DNA from: Chara braunii
Lineage: Eukaryota; Streptophyta; Charophyceae; Charales; Characeae
Direction of reading: 5' to 3'
DNA: 26,008 bases
Assembly: GCA_003427395.1 (NCBI GenBank)
Contig: BFEA01000082.1
Location: forward strand, 3,731,082 to 3,757,089
Every line of letters starts with the position of its first letter. The first letter of the stretch is position 1. The position numbers and the translations under genes were made by a program. The notes under the pieces were generated by a model that worked only from the letters and a program-made list of their open reading frames with translations, did no database searches and was not told the origin of the DNA. This document shows, in pieces, positions 8,169-18,295 of the stretch.

Positions 8169-10426
8169 TGTCGAGCGCATCGGTCCGGCACCACACGCGG
8201 CAGCACGGGACCCTCTCGGTCGCGTCACGCAGGAGTTGGACCAACCTCGTCACGGACACACAAATGAAGTTTCCTTAGGTCGCTCCGGCCGAGTGCGCCA
8301 GCCATACTTCTCGCGAGCCCCTACGACAGGATAAGGCCTACGCGAGACACAACTTACCTCCACCTTACGGGAGCTGTCACCTCCCTTCGGGCGTATCCCC
8401 GCCGAGCTACCAGTCCACAGTACGAAAGCTAATCAATTGCAATCACAGAGGTGGACCAGCCGAGGGCGTTTCTCGTTCGTTGTAGCATAGGGGGTACGCG
8501 CGGTAATACGCCTATCAGACCCGCATGCGAACCGACATCTTGGGGGGCTGAAGTCCCAAGCGCGGTCCGACGTCGGTCGACTAGGACGCATCCCACACAC
8601 CACGCACACATCATTTTACGAACACAAAAATAAAATACACACACACACACACGTCGAACAACGCGACAACACTCTTAGTCCCTTCAGTAGCTGTCCCATA
8701 ACTTCCCGACGCGGAAATCGGATAGGCGTCCCGCGCGAGACTCAGTATAAAACCGCGCGGACGCAGGACTAACTCATATCGACTAGCAATGCAAACGTGC
8801 GCAGGCAGTCGCATGATGGCGTACTATGTAGTGCCCATAATTAAGCGGTCCCTCGTGGATCCAAGTACCGCTTATGACACTCAAGTATTAGACTCGAAGT
8901 GTCGTGAGGGTCTGATCCCTCACTACATTGCACGGTTGAAGGAATAGTCGTGCTGCCGTCGCGAGACCTCCGACCTTTGATCTGAGCGTCCTGGTAGGCA
9001 AGGCAAATAGGCTCTCCACGGGGACAGATTCCTTCCCTGCAGAGCCTAGGGCTTGGGATGTCCTGGAGAAGGACATTGAATCCCGGCCCAGGACCAACGT
9101 CCGACTATAAAATTTCCAAGGAGCAAAGGATAAAAGGGGGTCTCCCTTTTCTTTCAAGGCATAATCAGGTTAATCCTTGCACACGATCACAGTAAGCCAC
9201 GCGCATACCCAAGGCACATATAAACATATACATAAGGCTTAATTACATAGGACGATCACTTCTCACAGTCACAATGAGGCTCCTCTTTGCCACATACACA
9301 TGTAATCGCAGGCAGTCACATCCAAAGTTCGAACCTCAACCATACCCGCAATCACATCAAAGATCAACAAAAGTCCACGTACTACACGGGGTCAACTTCG
9401 ACCGTTCTCGATGCTCATACCCCTTGCTTTAGCCATACAAACCTTACTCTTGTGCAACTCCCCAAAATAAATACTCAGTACTTCTGTTAAATGGTCATTT
9501 AATAAAGTCCGGGTAAAAACACAATGAAACAATTCAAACTACAGGGCCAAAGTCTTCAGGTTAAGTGGCAAGAGTGGATTGGAGTTGAATCGTAAACCGA
9601 CGAGTCGGCAACCGACCTGTTATCAGTGATAACAGAAGATGATCCTCGTGGGATCAAGCTGAAACTAGTCAAAGTCCTGAATCAAACGGTCCAACGGACC
9701 TGTACCACAAGACAGGTCAATCCCAGGCTAAGCCTATGAGTCAATGGAGAATAACTTCCACACCAGGATCTCACCAAGATCGCTTTACTTAACTAAGCCT
9801 GAATCTACCTCTAAGTAGTGTCCAAGCAAAGGTAGACCCTGACATAATCTCCCCTATTCAGGGTGGATTGCCAGAATCGCCACTTGTCAAAATATAACCT
9901 AACTCCTCTAAATCAAGAAAATTTTGGCAGCGCTTCCCGTAGGAAAAGTGCCTTTCCAGAATTTATATAAGTCCAAATATGAAAGCAGAAATAATCTTTA
10001 ACTCTGGAAAGTCAAATTCAGTCTAACTCCCTTAATTATTAGAAATTTGGACAACACTCCCTTTAGAAAGGGAGACTTCCCAGATTTATACTAAGTCAGA
10101 TATGAACTCAAAGGACAACTTGGGTTCAACTTAGACAATGATTTAACTAACTCCTTAGTTTTGCAGAAATTTCGGCAGCGACCCCTTTAGAAAAGTATTA
10201 TTCCAAAATTTATACAAGGCTAAGTTCAGAATCTGAAGGTAACTTTGACCTCTCAAAGTCCAATTTTGTCCAACTCCCTGAATTAGCAAAACTTTGGGCA
10301 GCACTCCCTTCAGAAAAGGAGACGTTCCAAATTTTTACTAATTCAAATATAAGAAAAAACAAGTTGGGCTTTCGACAAGTCAAAATTCGACTAACTCCTC
10401 GGATTTGTAGAAATTTCGACAGCGCT
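8169..10426 (-). repeat. 3' LTR (left copy), at least 2,258 bp
   Basis: This copy is about 95% identical to 21186-23439. Its plus-strand left edge TG corresponds to the LTR 3' end ..CGACA on the coding strand. The other end is unknown: homology stops at 10426 only because the right copy is interrupted there. It contains an (AC)n run (8636-8652), a palindrome cluster (9597-9663) and the start of the 123-bp array. The preceding host bases are GTCGCGG; a target-site duplication cannot be tested. TATAAAA boxes at 8747 and 9106 read on the plus strand, against the element's direction. Confidence 0.9.
9597..9663. promoter_or_regulatory. Cluster of perfect short palindromes in the LTR
   Basis: In order: CCGACGAGTCGG (9597-9608); overlapping GTCGGCAACCGAC (9604-9616); CTGTTATCAGTGATAACAG (9617-9635, 9-bp arms around one base); and GATCCTCGTGGGATC (about 9649-9663). 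The same cluster is present without change in the other LTR (about 22617-22683). It could be an operator-like protein site or a structured RNA; the role is inferred only from symmetry and conservation. Confidence 0.6.
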
Positions 10427-10510
10427 TTCCGTAGAGAAAGTGGCTTACCAAAATTTATACAAAGCCAAGTATAACAAAAGATCCCAGAAAATGCGAGAAT
10501 CGATCTGAGT
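9901..10510. repeat. 123-bp tandem array in the left LTR (five units)
   Basis: Units begin at AACTCC at 9901, 10025, 10149, 10272 and 10393, giving periods of 121-124 bp. Each has the order AACTCC, GAAATTT-GGCAGC, a CTCCCTTTAGAAAAG-like segment, then CCAAAATTTATACAA and AAGT. A short stem (such as GGAAA..TTTCC) recurs in each unit. Units differ by about 25-30% by eye, so the array is old. The fifth unit runs past the point where the right LTR is cut. Confidence 0.88.
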
Positions 10511-10745
10511 AAAAAAACTTAGCTCAGAAAATGCAGGAATTGAAATTAACTCCTATGGCTCTAGAACGTGGCGAGCGACTAAAACAACTACCTATCAAGC
10601 TGAAACTCAGACCAAGTAGTAGCCTCACTCAGTCACATGCAGGCCAAATTACAAAGGTAAGTACTCTCGCCATCCCTTAGTCAATCTGAACAAATAATAG
10701 TTCATGATCTCTCAATGATTTAACCATTTATATCCAACTTACATA
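10511..10745. other. Retrotransposon sequence without a gene
   Basis: No coding or RNA signal. It may still belong to the left LTR. Confidence 0.4.
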
Positions 10746-11705
10746 AGGCATAGGTCAGACCACCTGAACTTACAGAGCGCGCCCAACTTAGCCAGACCTA
10801 AAGTCAGGATACCTAAACTTATTGAGCGTCCTAACTTGGCCAAGTATACACAAACAAAGAGCACTACTACTTTTCTCTTCCTTGGGCATATGACTAGACC
10901 ACTCTAGTCGCCCTGAACTTTTTAATTAGCCAAGTTATTTACACCTTTCTGCACTTAGTCTTCCAAATGGCCATAGGGCCGAGCCGCTCATCTTAGAACG
11001 TTGCTCAGCCTACCAAAGTTTACCATCAGTTATATCTCTTTAGTTATACTTTATTCGAATTACGATAAGCTATAGTCAGGCTGTCCGATCTTATGGAACC
11101 CGCGCCTGACTAGCCTGTTCGTAGATAAAGTAATAATACATTATAGCCAGATTATACCATTGGGTTCCAGCATGTGCGAGGCTTTGAGTCAACCCCCCTG
11201 AACTTACAGAAGGGTCTACCTCTTCACCTAATTCCTTTCTCTCTAAGCCTTCTTGTATGTGGCATTGGGTCAAGCCCCCTGAACTTATAGAAGGGTCTGC
11301 CCTTTGTCAGGTTCATTCCTTTCTCAAATAAAAGCAGGAAGAGACTGAGCCACCTAAATTTATACAACAACTCAGACCCTCTCGTTCAGAAACCAAAGAA
11401 ACTGAGAAAACCCAGAAGAAAACAAGACAACTCAAGGCATCAAAACTTATTGAGCGCCCTGAGTCCCTGAAAATCAAGCACAATCAAACCCTTCGCAAGT
11501 CAAAGCAGTCAGGATACCTAACCTTATAGAGCGTCCTGACCCTCCATGCAATTCACATCACCGGATCTCCCCAAACTTATGGGGACATCCCAGCCTCCGG
11601 AGCGTTCAGGTCACCTAAACTTATAGAGCGGCCTGATGCCCCATGCGCCCCAAAATAAAACAAAGCACTGGGCTTCCCCAAACTTATGGGGACCTCCCAG
11701 CCTTA
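10746..11705. repeat. Family of about 11 stem-loops with a conserved CTTAT-type loop core
   Basis: A motif of the form C-C-T-(A/G)-A-A-C-T-T-A-(T/C)-(A/T)-G-A-G-C-G recurs at about 10760, 10810, 11195, 11275, 11352, 11436, 11515, 11570, 11606 and 11676, with a looser copy at 11090. Around many copies the flanks pair, but with different stems: GTCAGGA/TCCTGAC near 11508-11544, TCAGG/CCTGA near 11605, CTGGG/CCCAG near 11669-11702, CAGGC/GCCTG near 11080. Several also have an inner CCCC/GGGG stem. The pattern is a constant loop with changing but still complementary stems. Confidence 0.75.
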
Positions 11706-11719
11706 ACGACCCAGTCAAA

Positions 11720-13290
11720 CCTCATGCAATTCAGCCCTCCATTCTACCTTTCCCAGATGCAGTTCTCTTTCACAATCTGCTTTCACACGACCAACACAAC
11801 TGAAACTGAGATTGCACACACATTCCTTTACTTAATCTGAATTCAGATCCTGAAAATCAAACCAAAGTCAAAGTACAGGATGCATGCAGTACAATCAGTT
11901 AATCATAGAAAGAAGTATAGGTAAGGGTTATACTTGGGTTTATAGAGGGAGTCAGGGAGTTACCACTCAGTTCCCTGCTTCCAGGACTCCTCCTGAGTCC
12001 CGGCAGAGCTCCCGCAATCGGTGGGGCGAACCTCCCACAGAGGCCTTGGCGCGGATTACGGGTTGCAATTCCGCCTGCCGCCTTCCTCTCAGAACAGGAC
12101 CAGACTTAGAGTAAGAAGGATAAAAGTAGATGGTTCGAGACTCTCAGATACAAGGAGGGCGCGCTCAGACTCGTTGGAGAGGGCCTTGTTATCTTCATGC
12201 GCCTGAGGGCCCCGCAATGGCAGCCAATGTGACAGTTTGGTCCAACTGGAGCCAGCTGCCAAGCTCAACCCCCTAACTAACTCTCAAACCACAGCGTCAA
12301 TCTCCCCTCTCAAGTCCAATTGCGGTGGCACTTCCGCCTGTGACAGTCCTTGCAGGCAACAGCATTGCCCAGTGGTGGCCGGCGGTGATAGTAATAATCC
12401 GTGCCCAGTCCGCGGCAGCAGCATTTGACGGCGGGTAATCAGCAACGGCGGCGATTGCCAGTAGCTGCAATCCGCGACACACAACGACATAGATCGGCAA
12501 GCAGCGACAGCAGTACACAGCGGCCTGTAATCCACAATTCGTAGCCCGCAGTCTACAGCCTCCTACCCACAGTCCGACTGCCCTCCATCCACAGCCCAAC
12601 AGTCTTCTGAACAACTCTGCTCAGCAGACTGTTCAACTGACTAGTTTGCGGGCGGGTTCACCCTTCTGCAAACAGGAACTTTGCGTTGGAATAGTTAGCA
12701 CCGAACGCAATACACTTTTATGGCGCTGCAGCATGCCCAAGGTAAGCAGGGACCGACCTTCTATCAAATACACATCTCTTCCTGGGGGTCGGGATGTGCT
12801 ACACGCTCTAGCTCCAGAATTACCACAGTTATCTAGGTGCAGCTTCCCAGTGCAGTACAGTCAGATATAGACATGCATGGCTCAGTCTGTGAGACCAGCA
12901 TGTGACCATCAGCAGAGTCAGCTAAGTACATGTATGAGAAAACGAATGACGGCAGAAACATAGAAAAAGAAAAACTAAGCCTTCCGTCGGAACATAGGCC
13001 GGTACACATGCCACCATGATTCCCTCCCCCGCTGCTACTCTCTGCTGCTCCATACCGTACTTCAACTTTCAACTTGTTTTGCACTGCCCACTAAGGGCTC
13101 GAGGTACGCTTTCTTCTTTCCCCCCATTCTGCCTCCCTGCTTCTCTTTGACCCTCTCTCTCTCTCTCATAATCCTTCTCGACTGACTGCACTTGGCCATG
13201 AACCCACCCCTTTTCTAACCATTCACACACTAACTATTCTCCAAATCTAACACCACATACTGGGTCGCCCACCCGCAAACCTTAGTTCAG
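11720..13290. other. Retrotransposon interior or LTR, no recognisable gene
   Basis: Only short frames of under 110 codons are present, with no family resemblance. A small hairpin AACAGTC..GACTGTT lies at about 12598-12636. Pyrimidine tracts at 13029 and 13109-13124 (rc GGGGGGAAAGAAGAA) could be the minus-strand polypurine tract that precedes the 3' LTR. If so, the LTR would be nearly 4.9 kb. This is a candidate only. Confidence 0.4.
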
Positions 13291-13295
13291 CGTCT

Positions 13296-13720
13296 CCCTT
13301 CGCCTATTCTCATTCCGGAACGACCGAGCTACCTCCTCTCCGCCCCGCCAGTCTTTTCTTCCGCCATAGCTCCCCGCGCAGTCTTTATCTCTACTAACTT
13401 CCAGTATACTAACCTATTACTCAAACTGACTACCTAACCGAACTCGCCCTACCAAGAAACCTGGAAAGCGAGCCCTCACTTGCCCGTTTCCATTGAGGAA
13501 CGGGCGCAACGCCTTCCCCCCTCTCCGCCATACCCGTTTACTCCGCGCGGCTCTTTCCCCCTGCCGCACCAAATCCCGTCACTAACTCCGCTTTCCGCCT
13601 CGGCCATTAGATTCGCCATGGCCTAAAACGTCGAAGACGAATATCCATTCGTCCGCTCTCACCAAGGAACGGGTGTAAAGCATCTTCCTCCTCATCGCCA
13701 TGCCCGTTCCCTTCACCATC
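13296..13720. repeat. Three degenerate ~170-180-bp repeats, GC-rich
   Basis: The phrase GGAACG(G/A)(G/C)(C/T)G followed by CCTC..CGCCATGCCCGTT-like sequence occurs at about 13317, 13496 and 13665. The spacings are 179 and 169 bp. Base composition is clearly more GC-rich than the flanks (13.2-15.1 kb). Confidence 0.6.
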
Positions 13721-14110
13721 CCCCACGTTGAAAGTACCCAAGCGCAAACATGTGCCAGATTCGTTCCATCTTCCCCGGGTTGCTGCCTTCACCCTCCGCC
13801 CTGTCTCATCGACTCCCGTAGCCGCTGTCTCGACACCCGTCTCTGCGCTTCCTCAGCGCCGCCCTTCACTCCGCTACCCCGGCGCCTCATCCTGCTTGCT
13901 GCCGCCCGGTGCCTCCCACCTCACTTCACGTGCACCTAATGCAGGAACCCCTCCGGGTTCATCCCCGCTGCTCCCTCCATCACTGCGCACTGCCCGCCAC
14001 TGATCGCTAGCCGGCCCGCCGGTCTCACCGTGCTCGTCGCCCGCGGCCACGCAGCACTGCCCGACAAAAAGGAAACCAGGACGTGCGGGCTCCTCGTATT
14101 TATACGGGCT
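13721..14110. other. GC-rich interior sequence, no gene supported
   Basis: Short Pro/Ser/Arg-rich frames exist on both strands as expected from the composition. None shows a motif. A TATAAATA box reads on the minus strand at 14096-14103, but it lies 3' of the U6 fragment rather than upstream of it. Confidence 0.4.
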
Positions 14111-14116
14111 GCCCCT

Positions 14117-14178
14117 CCTGCACGGGCCATACTAATCTTCTCTGTATCGTTCCAATACTAACGGATGTCCTGAAGGAC
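14117..14178 (-). pseudogene. U6 snRNA 5' fragment, copy A
   Basis: On the minus strand the sequence matches U6 snRNA from its 5' stem-loop (GTCCTTCAGGACATCCG) through TTGGAACGATACAGAGAAGA to ATGGCCC. The ACAGAGA box that pairs with the 5' splice site is intact (rc of 14139-14145). The catalytic AGC triad reads AGT here (GATTAGTATGG rather than GATTAGCATGG). Similarity fades after about U6 nucleotide 60, so the 3' half and the terminal U tract are missing. No plant USE or correctly placed TATA box is seen upstream on the minus strand. It is not a functional U6 gene. Confidence 0.9.
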
Positions 14179-14221
14179 TCAGCCGGGGCAATGCCCCCTG
14201 GCGCCGCCAAAGGCCGCCCGA

Positions 14222-14268
14222 CCTTTTCTCTATTATTCCAATTCTAACGGATGTCCCGAAGGACTCAG
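14222..14268 (-). pseudogene. U6 snRNA 5' fragment, copy B
   Basis: This is a second minus-strand U6 5' fragment, about 89 bp from copy A and in the same orientation: GTCCTTCGGGACATCCGTTA then GAATTGGAATAATAGAGAA. The ACAGAGA box has become ATAGAGA. Copies A and B share non-canonical bases (a CTGAG prefix; GTTAG where U6 has GATAA). They therefore look like duplicates of one diverged fragment rather than two separate captures. The spacer (about 14179-14221) is GC-rich with small GGGGC/GCCCC self-pairing. Confidence 0.8.
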
Positions 14269-14269
14269 G

Positions 14270-15766
14270 CCGCTGGGCCACCCCGCCTTCTCAGTACCCG
14301 CCGCCCCTGCAACATGGCCCTGGGGTAGGCCTGAATACTGGTCCGTTTTTCAACAGTTCATGGGTGCGCCCCACTGGGCTAGGCTCTTGGGTGCCTGCCG
14401 CACCCACGGCACGCCGTCCTAGGCAACCCAGTGCCGGGCGCGGCTCCGGCGTAATTATGAGAGCAGTTTGTAATTGCACTTCAGACGACCCCGCAAACAC
14501 AACACACCCCCGCGTGTTCCTACCGCAGCTCCGCATCCCAAAATGGGACGCGGGACCCCGACCAATAAACAAAAAGGAAATAAAATAGAGTAAAAACAAC
14601 ATCGGGGAATCGCAGGATCGCTAGCACCCTGCCGTCCCGTGGAGTGGGCCCGCCGCCGCGTCTGTAAACAAAACTGAGGGAGATAGCCCCGCGGGGCCCT
14701 CAACCCCTCAGGTTTCGCTCCATGCTGCTCCGCTGCTGCCGCGCTGACGCCCGCTGGCCCTGATCCCCGTACCTCAGCCTCGTCAACCCAATGTCGTAAC
14801 CTATAGGGCTAAGCCCAAGCCTGAGACCAACATCCGCGGAGTGCCATATAAGGCGGTGAGGCGCCACACTCAGGGTCAGGGAAATTGGCGAGAGCCTCAT
14901 CTCTGCCTACGACCGTGCGCGCGACCGCCCAGCGTCTGCGCCGACTTACCAAGGTGTACCACAGCCGCCACTCGCGCCACTCCGCGTGCCAAAACCTACC
15001 GCAGTCACACTGTCGTCGTCGTCGCCGCCGTCGAGGTCGTCCTTCACACGCGCGCCCGACCCGGTCAAACATACCAATCAAGCGAAAACATCCCTACTTC
15101 CTGCTTAATGAAAAATAGAAATCTGGTCGGCGGTCACTCCGACCCTTCAATCATCAATAAATAAAAACGATCACGCGCGCCTAAAAAATCCGCGCGCCCA
15201 CACACTCTCTATTGTGGTCAACCACCCAGTCAACGCAATCACAGACGCAGCCGCGCCTAGCGCGGTATACTTAAACTTGAAACCAAACTATTTTCTGTCA
15301 CTTGCAAAAACCAGGGCGGATACCCTTGTAAGGGTATTCGCGCCGACAGCTTATCGGACCATATTAAGCGACGTCCCTGTCGCTTCGCCAAATCAGAAAG
15401 CTATAAATCCATCCACACTCCAAATGCTGACGAAAAAGGAACCAATCCGATTAGCCGACAGACTCGGGTTCGAGGCCTCCAACAATCTGCGCCCACGCAA
15501 CTATATGCCGCCAGGGTTTTAACCTGCGTTTCCATTGCCCTGATAGTAGGACATCGGTGTATTACGCATCAATACTACAGCATAAGTCCTAAAGGGCTCC
15601 TCAAACCGCCCTCTCCCCTTCGTCCTAGACGAACGCCGGCCTCTCGTTGAATGTCCCAGCTAGACCCTCTCTCGTAAGCAGAGTCGTACCCAGGGACGCA
15701 GACCTTAGATGGGACCTTGGAAGGCACCCCCGCCTCCCTCCCGAAAATCCTCACGATCAAACACAC

Positions 15767-15770
<4 letters not shown>
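14270..15770. other. GC-rich interior sequence, no gene supported
   Basis: Plus-strand frames at 14841-15164 and 15214-15522 (107 and 102 codons) have no recognisable domain and oppose the element's direction. Trinucleotide GTC/GCC iterations lie at 15010-15040. Confidence 0.4.
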
Positions 15771-15771
<1 letters not shown>

Positions 15772-15828
<57 letters not shown>

Positions 15829-15853
15829 ATATATATATATATATATATATATA
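15772..15853. repeat. (AT)n microsatellite
   Basis: About 40 AT units with one interruption (ATCT at 15825-15828). Confidence 0.97.
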
Positions 15854-16735
15854 AATCTCCTCTCAGCACTTTCTGCAGTCTAGCACAGAAATGCTAGGTC
15901 CCCATCCTGGCCCACCATAGTCTGGTTGATCGAGCCAGATCTACGGCCTACCATAGTGTTATCTTAACAGCAGTTCCTTCGTTGGTTATGCAACAATAGG
16001 TTTTCTCCTGATAAGCCTCCAATCAGGACTACCCAATGTCTCAACTCATATCCCCCGCCATCCCACTTGAGTAATTTCCCTGGGGCGTGCATAACCCCTT
16101 AAACTCTTACCCCGTTGGTCGACGTGGGTCCGCAACCAGATTGTGCTGGCTTGCAGCCATCCAATAGGGGTTGCGCCCTAGAGGTGCTAACCTTTACTGT
16201 TTAGCTTGGTATTCCTCGTTATGCCTTGGGATTAGCACAAGTGTCTGAACGGTGCGTCGCAAACCGACCGTAGGCCCACTGCGGGACTACGCAGGGGTCT
16301 GTCTCACTTTAAAGGCATTTACCAGCTCCCTATGGGACGACATAGAAAGCATGACCCCTTTTTACAATCACAAATAGATTCACCGCCAGGCTCATACACA
16401 ACTCCGCGGCCCGCTGACTTGATCAGAGATAACAGGCTATACATCCCACGACTATGCACTGACTTGCGACCTTCTCAGTTCCACCAATGATCCAATCCGT
16501 AATTCTGGTTCCTTTCGTCAGACTTTATCAACTCAAACTTTGCTTACCATGCCCTTAAATCTGTTAACCACCTTTCACACGAAGGAGGTCCCTCCCAATA
16601 GGTCTCCCAACCATCCCTCTTTTTTTAGGATGAGCTATCACGCGACCCTTTTTAAAACACATTCCTTTGGAGGACGAGTCTTCCAACAAACAACATTACC
16701 ACCTTCCTTAATCTGAAGGGGTCTCAACCATAAGA
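15854..16735. other. Retrotransposon interior, no gene seen
   Basis: All frames are broken at short intervals. No pol motif could be read on the minus strand. Confidence 0.4.
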
Positions 16736-16739
16736 CAAC

Positions 16740-16826
16740 TCAAACCGAGAGGTCTACTTATGGGTCCTCTCCACAGCCCATCTCCGAAACAACTCAACTG
16801 AGGGGCCTGCTTATGGGCCCTCTTCG
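16740..16826. repeat. Two tandem stem-loops with CTTATGGG loop
   Basis: Two ~57-bp units each start CAACTCAA. Their hairpins are GAGAGG..CTTATGGGT..CCTCTC (about 16747-16771) and GAGGGGCC..CTTATGGGCCCTC (about 16800-16822). The loop core CTTATGGG matches the hairpin family at 11.56-11.69 kb, 5 kb away. The stems differ between the two units yet still pair. Confidence 0.65.
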
Positions 16827-16829
16827 CAA

Positions 16830-18290
16830 CTCAACGGCAAAACATCCGGCATGGTAAGTTTTCGAGTCTCAGAGACTCACAAAATCCCTTAGGATTCTCG
16901 TGCTTTCACAATAACAGACTGCACTACCTCTCCTTATACTTGACCCTGTCCTGCTCGTAGGCAGGCCGCACGAGTATACCGAAGAGTAGACAGTTCACAT
17001 CTATTCATTCTCATACAACCCCACAATCCAATATACATGAGATGTATCCCACACATCTCTCACACAAAACCATTATACATCAGGATAAAACCACACATGC
17101 GAGAGTGATAGCGATCGTCATATACAAGGGATAGCCTCAGAGAAAACCTTTCAACTCAATATATGTACAGGGGCATAGTACCCCAACTCAAACGTGAGCC
17201 AAATGACCTCAAATTATATATGCACGCCCAGAGCTGAACAATCTCAACTCAACCATGTGTCAACATCCCACAATGAAAGTCGTGCCCTCCTTAACAAAGA
17301 CTAATACTGACACAGTCCTGGTCAGGATGTAATCATATCCCTCGAATCAGAGGGATCCAAGTAACTCATAACATATCCAAATCTTGAACAAGGCTGGACT
17401 GCAGTGAGCCCCCCTCCCTGTCCCAGATCCTAAGGCAAATATTTTTAAAACATCGATCTAGAAGGAGTCAAAGATCACAATCAAAGTCAAGTCAGTCCCT
17501 TTTTATAAGGTCGCATCCTCGCAAGGTCTCCCAACGCACACAAACGGGCACCCTAAGCCACACCCTCACCCATATTTGCTTTCAACAATCCATACATGCG
17601 TGATGCTCGTTTCCATGCTTGGGCCATGCTCTTGCCATCCTACCTTCAATTAGTCGTCGGAGCCTTAGAAAGGTATTTGCCCAGCCCCACCCTGGAGCCT
17701 CCTATGATCCATCATATATACACAAGTCTCACGCAGTGCACCTCTAGGCTAGGGAGTCTACCCTCTCCCAAGCCCCTCAGACCGCTCTCATATATGCACC
17801 CATCCGGACCTAAAACAGGGCGTCGGTCTCGTCTCTTCTTCTCTCGACCAAAGGGTCTAGGGGGATAGACCCTTATTTAAACTCATCTCACTGTCCTAGT
17901 CACTAGAGGCGCATCGATAACACGATCCGAGGCAGACCCAACATACCCCCCATATACAATTATTTTATTGGGGCCCCTTTGGCTTGCAATTCGGGTCGTC
18001 TTACCGGACCATTATTATGAAACCCCCCTTTCCTCTGCACATCGTGTCTATTCAAATGGGGGTTTCTTGCTCACTTTTGTAGCGTCCCCAAGCTTCCAGG
18101 CCCTTCTTACCCAAACCCGTCTTCTCCACAACTCATCCCTGCAACCCATCTTGATACATCTTGCCGACTAATACATAGGGGTTCAGTCCGTACAACTGGT
18201 TGACCTGCCACCATAGCCCTCATCTTCGCCGAGAGACATACCCTAGCAGGATACATGGGCACTCCCTATCGGCCAGCTGCGGCACGAACC
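16830..18290. other. Retrotransposon interior, no gene supported
   Basis: Frames are short on both strands. The minus-strand DNA just downstream of the 18.3-kb reading frame has protein-like patches, but they are repeatedly interrupted. Confidence 0.4.
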
Positions 18291-18295
18291 TCTTC

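Noticed and set aside
8429-8814. Short ORFs shared by both LTR copies (also 21449-21834)
   Set aside because: They are preserved only because the LTRs are near identical. They have no start context, no motif and lie on the strand and in the part of the LTR expected to be non-coding.
9106-9112. Plus-strand TATAAAA in the LTR, suggesting a plus-strand element
   Set aside because: The exact 18-base tRNA-Asp primer binding site next to the right LTR shows the element is on the minus strand. Chance TATA boxes are common in AT-rich LTR sequence.
8169-10426. Hammerhead ribozyme (retrozyme) in the LTRs
   Set aside because: No CUGANGA core with a matching GAAA segment and pairing stems was found in the LTRs or elsewhere. 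The CTGACGA at about 15427 lacks the stems.
13109-13124. Polypurine tract defining the inner edge of the left LTR
   Set aside because: The minus-strand GGGGGGAAAGAAGAA is suitable, but several other pyrimidine tracts nearby (13029, 13512) are as good and none is directly followed by a clear LTR TG start. It is kept only as a candidate.
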